Below the pieces are notes generated by a model. That model was not told where the DNA came from. It ran no database searches and saw nothing but the letters and a program-made list of their open reading frames with translations. Source: Limosilactobacillus caccae (GTDB lineage Bacteria; Bacillota; Bacilli; Lactobacillales; Lactobacillaceae). Taken from it: a stretch of 64,000 nucleotides of DNA. Positions 42,433 through 49,825 of the stretch are shown here, piece by piece. Numbering within the stretch: position 1 is the stretch's first letter; every line of letters begins with the position of its first letter. A program made the position numbers and the translations under genes. The stretch covers positions 486,501-550,500 of the forward strand of contig NZ_FTOY01000011.1 of NCBI RefSeq assembly GCF_900156885.1. The letters are read 5' to 3'.

Positions 42433-43278
42433 TTGAAAAGAATATTAAGCGTAATCGTCGTGGTAATTATCTGCCTAACCGGGATAATTTTGGCCCGTAC
42501 CCCCGCCACGGCAAGTGACCACCAACAAGCGCCTAGCTATGTCCAGTCGTCCACCCCGACACTTTTTTTTCACGGTTTTGGAAGTGGTGCCCACGCTGAA
42601 AAGTACATGGTTAACGGAATCGTCAAGGCGGGTGTTTCAAAGACCGTCGTGGTGGCAAACGTGGCCGGTGATGGAACGGTCACCCTTGATGGCCGCATCC
42701 CCCGTCACGCAAGTAACCCGCTAGTCGAGGTCAATTTTGCAGATAACCACAACAGCGACTACCCAACCCAGGGGCAATGGGTCAAAAACGTCCTCGAGGT
42801 CCTCCAGCAAAAATACCATGTCAATAAGGTCAACATCGAGGCACATTCAATGGGGAACATGGCAGTGATGTACTACCTGCTCGACAATGCTGGCAACCAT
42901 AACCTGCCGCAGATTCAAAAGCTAGTCACAATGGCCGGCACCTTTGACGGGGCCATCGGCTGGAACGAACCAGCCAACCTCACAGTCGACAGCACGACCG
43001 GCAAGCCATCAGCAATGAACGATAGCTACCGCCGCCTTCTCCCCCTTCGGCACCGCTTTCCACAGCAGATTAAGGTGTTAAATATTTACGGGGACCTGGC
43101 AAACGGTAATGATACCCAGGTGACGAACAACTCTAGTAAGAGTTTGAAATACATCATCAATCACCGGGCGAAGTCCTATCAGGAGGTAAAGATTACTGGT
43201 CCCAACGCCAAACATGAATTACTTCACCACAATCCCCAAGTCAACAAGTTATTGATCGACTTCTTCTGGGGCAAATAA
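42433..43278 (+). CDS. Secreted alpha/beta hydrolase, DUF915 family
   Basis: 281 residues beginning with TTG behind GAAGGTG. An N-terminal signal segment (RILSVIVVVIICLTGIILA) has a possible cleavage after ATA. The hydrolase motifs are PTLFFHGFGSG, nucleophile Ser in VNIEAHSMGNM, and the catalytic His probably in KHELLHHNP. DUF915 proteins of lactobacilli are cell-surface esterase-like enzymes (Lp_2631/EstA-like). An in-frame reading upstream of the TTG lacks a start signal. Followed by a hairpin. Confidence 0.82.
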   Translation: MKRILSVIVVVIICLTGIILARTPATASDHQQAPSYVQSSTPTLFFHGFGSGAHAEKYMVNGIVKAGVSKTVVVANVAGDGTVTLDGRIPRHASNPLVEVNFADNHNSDYPTQGQWVKNVLEVLQQKYHVNKVNIEAHSMGNMAVMYYLLDNAGNHNLPQIQKLVTMAGTFDGAIGWNEPANLTVDSTTGKPSAMNDSYRRLLPLRHRFPQQIKVLNIYGDLANGNDTQVTNNSSKSLKYIINHRAKSYQEVKITGPNAKHELLHHNPQVNKLLIDFFWGK

Positions 43279-43281
43279 TGC

Positions 43282-43342
43282 AAAAAACTCATTAAACGAC
43301 CACAAATGGTTTATGATAACCAGGTAGTTTAATGAGTTTTTT
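43282..43342 (+). terminator. Long inverted repeat between the hydrolase and the glycosylase gene
   Basis: AAAAAACTCATTAAAC (43282-43297) is the exact complement of GTTTAATGAGTTTTTT (43327-43342) around a 29-base loop. The right arm covers the first ATG of the downstream frame, so either that ATG is not used or the hairpin controls it. Confidence 0.6.
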
Positions 43343-43358
43343 GATTGGAAGTGATAAT

Positions 43359-44003
43359 GTGCAATTAACTGTTTATGACCTGTACCAAAAGCTGCGCAAG
43401 GAGATGGGCCCATCAGGATGGTGGCCGGCCGACTCAAAGGAAGAAATCATCATCGACGCCATCTTGATTCAAAATACCAACTGGCAAAACGCTGATAAAG
43501 CCCGCCAGCTATTTGCCGACAAGACCGCCTTTGCTCCAACGAAAATCTGCCAGCTCGACATAGCCAGTCTGGAAACACTCGTCCGCCCAGCTGGCTTTTA
43601 CCGCAACAAGAGTAAGGCAATCCGGGGCGTTTTTTCCTGGCTGGCCGAGCACGACTTCGATTATCCCGCAATTCGGCGGCAATATGGTGATGACCTCCGA
43701 AATAAACTACTCGCCCTTCACGGGATTGGTCAGGAAACAGCCGATGTCTTGTTGACCTATGTCTTTGATGTCCCCCGCTTTATCAGTGATAAGTATGCAC
43801 GGACCCTCTTCACCCTGCTTGGCATTGATGGCCTAGCAAAATACCAGGACCTTGACCTGCGTTACCAGTTAGACGACCGGTTTACCCCAGCGATGGCAAA
43901 AGATTTTCATGGCCTAATCGACGAGTTTGGCAAGGTCTACTTCCACCCCCGTAGTAAGTTTGCGGGCAGCTTCCTTGCTGGCGACCGGTTAATCCTCCAT
44001 TAA
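43359..44003 (+). CDS. Endonuclease III-family DNA glycosylase (MagIII-like)
   Basis: 214 residues. The helix-hairpin-helix is LLALHGIGQETADVLLTYVF and the catalytic Asp lies in PRFISDKYARTLF. Endonuclease III has Lys in GxGxKTA; here the motif is GIGQETAD, as in monofunctional 3-methyladenine glycosylases of the MagIII type, and no C-terminal Fe-S cluster cysteines exist. It should excise alkylated bases but not nick DNA. I choose GTG behind GGAAGTGA as start; the ATG 27 bases upstream is inside a hairpin arm. Its end overlaps the convergent glycosyltransferase gene by 15 bases. Confidence 0.82.
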   Translation: MQLTVYDLYQKLRKEMGPSGWWPADSKEEIIIDAILIQNTNWQNADKARQLFADKTAFAPTKICQLDIASLETLVRPAGFYRNKSKAIRGVFSWLAEHDFDYPAIRRQYGDDLRNKLLALHGIGQETADVLLTYVFDVPRFISDKYARTLFTLLGIDGLAKYQDLDLRYQLDDRFTPAMAKDFHGLIDEFGKVYFHPRSKFAGSFLAGDRLILH

Positions 44004-44813
44004 CTTCGTCGTCAGCTGGAAGTAGTTCTTATAGAGGGCAGTAAAGCGGCCGGTGTTCTTTTCAGGCAGCCAAGGTTTATCCCGCCCACAATAGTGAAGA
44101 ATCACCGTGTTGCGCATTACCCAGTCAAGGGTCCATTCGCCAAATGAGATTGTCTCATAGACACGGCCTTTGCGGGTGTCAAAGTTGTATAGCTGGTCAG
44201 GGACCGATTTGATTTGGCGACCGTAAAGGGCATTTAAGACGTCCTGGTCTGGCAGTAACAAGGTATGGGCGTGACTGCGAATATAGGCAAAGATGTCTGC
44301 CGAATCCACCTGCTGGCGAATGCTGTCGAGGTTCATCAAGAGCACCCCTGAATTATAGTAACCATCCGCATCAAAGTTTTGCAGGCGGATCTTATTGATG
44401 ACGTCAGTCGTATTGGTCAGCTCGGTATGGATCGCTGATGCATAGAGGTAGCCGTCAAGGTCAGTCTCATAAAAGCTGGTCAAGTCATTGATGCACAGGA
44501 GGTCAGCATCGAGGTAGAGGATCTTATGAAGTTCCTTTGGCAAGAGCTCGTGGGCCAAGAGACGGTAGTAGATTGTCGTCGGGTAGCGATCAGTGACCGG
44601 CGCCCTTGCAAAAAGATTATCATCGACAAGCACCGGGTGGTAGTGCATCCCCAGGCGGGTGCAGACCTTCTCAAGGTCAGCTGTCCGCGCCAGCTTTTCC
44701 TTTTGCAAAACATAAATATGAAAATCTTGCGGCTTGGTATTTAGCTTAATTGATAGCAAGACCGTTGAGAGCTGGATCACAAATTTATCATTGATTGAAA
44801 AAAGTAGGTTCAT
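43989..44813 (-). CDS. Glycosyltransferase family 8 protein
   Basis: 274 residues. Start region NLLFSINDKFVIQLSTVLLSI, metal-binding DxD motif in KILYLDADLLCINDL, then YYNSGVLLMNL and C-terminal ILHYCGRDKPW, all typical of GT8 (galactosyl/glucosyltransferases using UDP-sugars). Probably decorates a surface glycan or glycoprotein. No other cell-wall genes flank it. The ATG nine bases after GGAGGT is chosen; a GTG one codon earlier is equally possible. Confidence 0.88.
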   Translation of the reverse strand: MNLLFSINDKFVIQLSTVLLSIKLNTKPQDFHIYVLQKEKLARTADLEKVCTRLGMHYHPVLVDDNLFARAPVTDRYPTTIYYRLLAHELLPKELHKILYLDADLLCINDLTSFYETDLDGYLYASAIHTELTNTTDVINKIRLQNFDADGYYNSGVLLMNLDSIRQQVDSADIFAYIRSHAHTLLLPDQDVLNALYGRQIKSVPDQLYNFDTRKGRVYETISFGEWTLDWVMRNTVILHYCGRDKPWLPEKNTGRFTALYKNYFQLTTKLMED

Positions 44814-44920
44814 CACAAAAAACCTCCACGTATTTTCTACCTATTTTAACGAAAGTTGACGCTGATTGCGATTGTATTGTATAAAAGAACGAGAAGCTAT
44901 TTTTAAGGAGCACCAGCAAA

Positions 44921-45577
44921 ATGAAACAAGAAGAGCAATTAGTCGCAGTAAAAGAGTACACAATCAGTAAACTCGGCCAGGACACAACCGGGCATGGCAT
45001 GGACCATATCAACCGGGTGGTCAAGATGAGCAAGCGCCTTGCCGCAGGTGAAAACGTCGATCCCTTTTTGCCCATGGTTGCGGCCTACCTGCACGATACG
45101 ATCGACGAGAAATTAGTTACTGACGTGCCAGCAGCCAAGCAGGAGCTAAAAGGTTACCTCCAACAAAATGCTTTTACTGCCGACCAGGTCGACATTATCA
45201 TGGATGTCATTGACAATATTTCCTTTGCCCACACCCTCGATGGTGAAAAGATCCAGCTATCGATTGTTGGGCAGATTGTCCGGGACGCTGACTGGCTTGA
45301 TGCCATCGGCGCAATTGGGATCACCCGGGCCATCTATTATGGCGGTGGTCACCAGGAGAAGATCTACGACCCCCAGATTAAGCCCCGCCACAACATGTCA
45401 CGGGAAGAGTACCGCAACCTTGCCAATGAGACAATTATCAACCACTTCGACGAAAAGCTCCTCCACCTAAAGGACATGATGAACACCGCTACTGCGAAAA
45501 AGATTGCCGAGCACCGGCAACAAGTAATGAAGGATTACTTAGCCGAATTTCATGCTGAATGGAATGCCGAGAAATAA
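44921..45577 (+). CDS. HD-domain phosphohydrolase (YedJ-like)
   Basis: 218 residues. HD superfamily motif H...HD...D: HGMDHINRV, then AAYLHDTIDEK, then DADWLDAIGAIGITRAIYYGG. A metal-dependent phosphohydrolase, probably on a nucleotide or small phosphate ester. Start: ATG behind AAGGAG. Single gene, ended by a strong hairpin. Confidence 0.87.
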   Translation: MKQEEQLVAVKEYTISKLGQDTTGHGMDHINRVVKMSKRLAAGENVDPFLPMVAAYLHDTIDEKLVTDVPAAKQELKGYLQQNAFTADQVDIIMDVIDNISFAHTLDGEKIQLSIVGQIVRDADWLDAIGAIGITRAIYYGGGHQEKIYDPQIKPRHNMSREEYRNLANETIINHFDEKLLHLKDMMNTATAKKIAEHRQQVMKDYLAEFHAEWNAEK

Positions 45578-45589
45578 CCGAATAATTAT

Positions 45590-45634
45590 AAAGCAAAAAG
45601 ACCGCGGAGCTGATTTCCGCGGTCTCTTTGCTTT
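45590..45634. terminator. Bidirectional terminator
   Basis: AAAGCAAAAAGACCGCGGA pairs with TCCGCGGTCTCTTTGCTTT, one of the longest stems in the window. Confidence 0.85.
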
Positions 45635-45676
45635 ATAACAGGTGCTCCAGCCTTGGTTGTCCCGGGCACCTCCAGA

Positions 45677-46303
45677 TTATTTATCTTCTTTTTTATCGTG
45701 GTGGTCACTCAGGTCAACAATTACTGAGCCTGAACCACCATCTTGGTCATCATGATGGTCGTCAATTTGCAGAACCTTCTTTGCACCCCACCGCATTACC
45801 ATTGCGACTGGGGCGACCAAGAACCCATACAGCAACCCCGTCAGCAATGCAATGGGGATAATCTGCTGGATAAAGGCTAAACTGGCAGTTGTCGTCCCAC
45901 CAACCACCCAGCCAATTAAGCCATAGATGATGCATAGGTATATCAGTGAAACCAGGCCGGTTACCACCGCTAACCACCGTAACTGCTGGTGACTAACCCT
46001 TGTTTGGAGGGTCAGCTGGTCATGGATGATCAGCCATACCGCCAATAAGATAACCAAGTAGCAGCTAGCAGTCACCCAGTCAGCATTGCCCAGCAAGATG
46101 ACGACTACGGTAGCAACAATGACCGCCACCACCGTCAGTAGCCAGTTAAGTGTGAGGGCTAGGCCGACTGCGATGATCCCCGCTAAGGGCATAAATGCTA
46201 GTCCGGTCGGCATCACCGTTTGAACGCCAACAAATGATAATAAGATCATCAAAATCGCGGCTAGTGCGGCAATCCCGGCCTTAATCCATCCTTGCTTCTT
46301 CAT
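45677..46303 (-). CDS. Integral membrane protein with His/Asp-rich tail, function unknown
   Basis: 208 residues. Five to six membrane segments from residue 8 to about 175, then a cytoplasmic-looking tail rich in His and Asp (IDDHHDDQDGGSG ... DLSDHHDKKEDK), which could bind metal. No family recognised. The ATG overlaps the stop codon of the DegV gene by one base (TAATG), so the two are translated together. The first 36 bases of the longer frame lie inside degV and are excluded. Confidence 0.7.
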   Translation of the reverse strand: MKKQGWIKAGIAALAAILMILLSFVGVQTVMPTGLAFMPLAGIIAVGLALTLNWLLTVVAVIVATVVVILLGNADWVTASCYLVILLAVWLIIHDQLTLQTRVSHQQLRWLAVVTGLVSLIYLCIIYGLIGWVVGGTTTASLAFIQQIIPIALLTGLLYGFLVAPVAMVMRWGAKKVLQIDDHHDDQDGGSGSVIVDLSDHHDKKEDK

Positions 46304-47181
46304 TATGCTAACGGCTGCTTTTCGGTGTCTTGCATCCACGCTAAGGCAAGGGCTCCCCGGCCAAGGTGGGTTCCGATGATTGGCCCAAAGTAGCTCAGTT
46401 CAAAGTTAATGTCCGGGTGGTCTTCTTGTAACTTGTCAAGCCACTTTTGTCCAGCTTCCGGTGCATCGGCATGGATCACCATCGCCCGAACAGGGTAATC
46501 GAGCTTAGCAATGTCTTCGTCGAAGATTTGCTCACAACGTAGCTTAGCCTTCTTCATCGACCGGACCTTTTCAAAGGCTTCAATCGCGTGGGTTGGCGTG
46601 TGCATTGTCAACAGCGGCTTAATCTTTAAGATTGAGCCGACAAATGCGGACGCATTGGATAAGCGACCACCGCGTACTAAGTTTTGTAAGTCGTCAACAA
46701 CAAAAACATTGTTGAAGGTGTCACGGTATTCGGTGATCTTTTTTAAAACATCGTCGAGATCGTCGCCATTGTTCGCTAACTTAGCTGCTTCGAGGGCCAA
46801 GTACCCCATCATCTTAACCGTTAGATGGGAGTCAAACGGGATAATCTTAATGGTGTCCTTCATCTCTTCAGCAATTTGTTCGACCGTGTCGAGGTACCCG
46901 CTGATTGCCCGGGTCAGGTGAATGCTGATAACGGCATCGTAGCCTTCATCAGCTAAGCCCTGGTAAACCTCCATTAATTGGCCGATCGGTGTCTGGGCAG
47001 TCGTTGGAAATGAGCTCGACTGCGCCATCTTGTCGTAAAAGTCAGTGGTTGAAATGTCAATTCCTTCGCGGTAAGTCTGGCCATCCAGCGTAACCGGAAT
47101 GGGAATAACATGGATATTATTAGCCGCCGCCTCTTCAGGCGTGAGGTAGGCAGTGCTGTCAGTAACAACAGCAATTTTCAT
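46303..47181 (-). CDS. DegV-family fatty-acid-binding protein
   Basis: 292 residues. MKIAVVTDSTAYLTPEEAAANNIHVIPIPV and the TTAQTPIGQLMEVYQGL / HLTRAISGYLDTVEQI segments are DegV signatures (two-lobed fold binding a fatty acid). Members such as FakB deliver fatty acids to the kinase FakA for incorporation into phospholipids. No kinase gene is nearby; the partner here is a membrane protein. The start is the ATG after GGAGTTGA. Confidence 0.9.
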   Translation of the reverse strand: MKIAVVTDSTAYLTPEEAAANNIHVIPIPVTLDGQTYREGIDISTTDFYDKMAQSSSFPTTAQTPIGQLMEVYQGLADEGYDAVISIHLTRAISGYLDTVEQIAEEMKDTIKIIPFDSHLTVKMMGYLALEAAKLANNGDDLDDVLKKITEYRDTFNNVFVVDDLQNLVRGGRLSNASAFVGSILKIKPLLTMHTPTHAIEAFEKVRSMKKAKLRCEQIFDEDIAKLDYPVRAMVIHADAPEAGQKWLDKLQEDHPDINFELSYFGPIIGTHLGRGALALAWMQDTEKQPLA

Positions 47182-47395
47182 CTTATCAACTCCAGGTTTT
47201 AAAATCATAAAATTAAGAATAATTGCATGTTATGCAGAATTACCCACATAATAACATGAGCATACCACATTAAAGGCGATAAACCAACTATAAATCTTAT
47301 CAATCAAGCGCCTTTACTTCCCATCACTTTGCCAACACGTTATAATTAATAGTGCTATTTTCGTTTACTTAATTATTATTAAGGAGGATTAAATC

Positions 47396-49081
47396 ATGTC
47401 TTTTGACGGCTTTTTTACCCATGCGATTGTGCATGAGTTAAACCAACAATTAGCTACCGGCCGGGTCGCTAAGGTTAGTCAGCCCTATCCTGCGGAACTA
47501 ATCATTACTATCCGTGCCCACCGGCATAACTATCCCCTATTACTATCAGCAAACCCGACCTACCCGCGGATCCAAGTGACCACAATCCCCTACCAAAATC
47601 CAGCGGTCCCGACAAACTTTACGATGACGATGCGGAAGTATTTGGAGGGGGCCATCGTCAACCAGATTGAGCAAGTCGATAATGACCGGATTATCAAGCT
47701 AACCTTTGATACCCGTGATGAGCTTGGTGACAGTCAGCAGCTTGTTCTCGTTAGCGAAATCATGGCCCGGCACAGTAACATTTCCCTGGTCAATAAGAAG
47801 ACAGGGAAGATCATCGACAGTATTAAGCACGTTGGTTCAGACCAAAACCGGGTCCGGCTCCTCTTGCCGGGAGCAACATTTGTCATGCCACCAAAGCAAG
47901 ATAAGGTTAACCCATACCTCCCTAACCAGGTCTACAGTAACCTCGCACGCCAGTACCATGAAGTACCGTCGCTTGCCAAGGCCCTCCAGCAACGCTACCA
48001 AGGTTTGGGAAGGGATAGTGCGCAGGAACTGGCAAGTGAACTATTGGCCAGCGACAACTTACCAACTGCTTACCAGCAGTTTATCAACAGTTTCAACGAT
48101 CCTGACCCGGTCCTCATCAAGCCAACTGATGGAAAAACACAGTTTGCCGCTTTCCCACCACGGAATGCTTCACCAGACGAGCTCCAACACTTTGCAACTG
48201 TCTCTGAACTACTCGATGCCTTCTACGCTAATAAGGCACAGGAAGATCGGTCAAAGGAACTGGCGGGGCAGGTACTGAAGGTGATTAAGAATGAACTCAA
48301 GAAGGATCGGCGGAAGGTCAAAAAGCTCAACCAGCAGCTGGCCGATGCCGCTAGTGCTGACCAGTACCGGGTCTGCGGTGAGATCTTAACCACCTACCTC
48401 AGTAAGCTGAAGCCGGGAATGACCGAAATCACCCTGCCAAACTTCTATGATGAAAACAAGCCACTGGCAATCAAACTTTCACCCGAACTTTCGCCGTCAC
48501 GAAATGCCCAGAAGTACTTTACCAAGTACAACAAGCTGAAAACCTCTGTTGCCTACGTTAATGAACAACTAAAGCTAGCAAATGATGAGATCACTTACTT
48601 TGAAAACATCGAAAACCAGATTAAGTTAGCTAACCCGGCAGATATTCAAGAGATCCGCCTGGAACTTCAAGAACAAGGCTACATCAAGAAAAAGAAGAAG
48701 GGCAAAAAGCAGCGGAAAATCCAGGTCAGCAAGCCTGAAGAATTTCACGCTAGCGATGGAACCTTGATCTTAGTTGGTAAAAACAACATGCAAAACGACC
48801 GGCTGAGCTTTAAGATTGCTAACAAAAACGAAATTTGGCTCCACGTCAAGGACATTCCTGGCTCACACGTGGTGATCCGGTCGACTGCACCTAGTGAGGA
48901 CACCATCCTCGAGGCTGCCGAGCTAGCAGCCTACTATTCAAAGGGTCGTGACTCAGACAATGTGCCGGTCGATTACCTCCCGGTTAAACGCCTTCACAAA
49001 CCAAACGGTGGTAAGCCGGGCTTCGTGACGTTTACCGGGCAAAAGACCCTGTACGTGACACCGCATAAGCTCGGGGATTAA
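47396..49081 (+). CDS. rqcH: RqcH, ribosome quality-control protein (NFACT/FbpA family)
   Basis: 561 residues. NFACT-N domain (MSFDGFFTHAIVHELNQQLATGRVAKVSQPYPAELIITIR ... MARHSNISLVN), helix-hairpin-helix and coiled-coil middle (about 260-420), and NFACT-R domain (FHASDGTLILVGKNNMQNDRLSFKIANKNEIWLHVKDIPGSHVVIR). Older annotation calls it fibronectin-binding protein; the established role is to bind stalled 50S subunits and add alanine tails with tRNA-Ala. Start: ATG behind AAGGAGG. Single gene; 49082-49290 contains nothing assignable. Confidence 0.92.
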   Translation: MSFDGFFTHAIVHELNQQLATGRVAKVSQPYPAELIITIRAHRHNYPLLLSANPTYPRIQVTTIPYQNPAVPTNFTMTMRKYLEGAIVNQIEQVDNDRIIKLTFDTRDELGDSQQLVLVSEIMARHSNISLVNKKTGKIIDSIKHVGSDQNRVRLLLPGATFVMPPKQDKVNPYLPNQVYSNLARQYHEVPSLAKALQQRYQGLGRDSAQELASELLASDNLPTAYQQFINSFNDPDPVLIKPTDGKTQFAAFPPRNASPDELQHFATVSELLDAFYANKAQEDRSKELAGQVLKVIKNELKKDRRKVKKLNQQLADAASADQYRVCGEILTTYLSKLKPGMTEITLPNFYDENKPLAIKLSPELSPSRNAQKYFTKYNKLKTSVAYVNEQLKLANDEITYFENIENQIKLANPADIQEIRLELQEQGYIKKKKKGKKQRKIQVSKPEEFHASDGTLILVGKNNMQNDRLSFKIANKNEIWLHVKDIPGSHVVIRSTAPSEDTILEAAELAAYYSKGRDSDNVPVDYLPVKRLHKPNGGKPGFVTFTGQKTLYVTPHKLGD

Positions 49082-49290
49082 AGGACTTTATTTATTGATG
49101 ATTATTGAGAGTGCCTATTTTATTGTAATTTGAAGAATTGCTTTGAGCTTTTGTGAATTAAAAGCAGTGTTTAATATTTATGTTAGTTAGATAGATTTTG
49201 CTTATTACTTGAACCTCACCGCTATCCTGGGTGCCTTAATCGGCATCCTTTTTTATTGCATAATAAAAGACGGTAGCTAATGCGATCGCC

Positions 49291-49605
49291 CTAGTTATAT
49301 GGAATATGTTTAAGAACATCATGACTGCCCGTTGTAAGTAATAACAAAACTAGCCGATCATTTTCAAGTCGATAGCATAGGACCCAGTCATCGTTGTAGT
49401 CCCTATCTACATGGACATGCCAAATAGTTGGATGTCTACCCTGGATTCTTCCTAACTTATGCTTTCTTTTAAGCTCAGCTGTATTGTTCTCAGCTATTAG
49501 CTTAACGACTTTCTTAATCCTTTCTATTTCGTAATGCTTTCGTTTTAACTTCTTTACATTCCGCTTGAAAGCTGGCAACGTCGCCCCGTCATTTTTCGAA
49601 ATCAT
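49291..49605 (-). CDS. YafQ/RelE-type toxin without adjacent antitoxin
   Basis: 104 residues: FKRNVKKLKRKHYEIERIKKVVKLIAENN, KHKLGRIQGRHPTIWHVHVDRDYNDDWVLCYRLENDRLVLLLLTTGSHDVL, which is the YafQ-like mRNA interferase fold with conserved His, Asp and terminal His. These toxins are normally preceded by a DinJ-type antitoxin gene. Both strands of the 220 bases upstream contain no such frame; stop codons interrupt every reading. The ribosome site is weak (TGGAAACG). Either an orphan toxin or a decaying locus. Confidence 0.78.
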   Translation of the reverse strand: MISKNDGATLPAFKRNVKKLKRKHYEIERIKKVVKLIAENNTAELKRKHKLGRIQGRHPTIWHVHVDRDYNDDWVLCYRLENDRLVLLLLTTGSHDVLKHIPYN

Positions 49606-49780
49606 CGTTTCCAGAATTCAAACCTTTATATTTTCTTAGCCAGCTTATATATTAAGAAGGCTTCTGAATTTATGAAAAATTGCACTAATCTCAAACGGTA
49701 ACTTGTTTTATAAATTTTATCAAAAGCAGCTTATCGCATAATGTATTAACATTTGTTCCAGAAACGAGCTTTAACTAAAT

Positions 49781-49821
49781 AGCGACTGACGAAATATCAG
49801 CTTAGCTTTTCGTCAGTCGCT
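49781..49821. terminator. Hairpin behind the carB-like gene
   Basis: AGCGACTGACGAAA pairs perfectly with TTTCGTCAGTCGCT around a 13-base loop. The T run is better on the plus strand, but it is placed to end the minus-strand operon. Confidence 0.65.
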
Positions 49822-49825
49822 ATTT

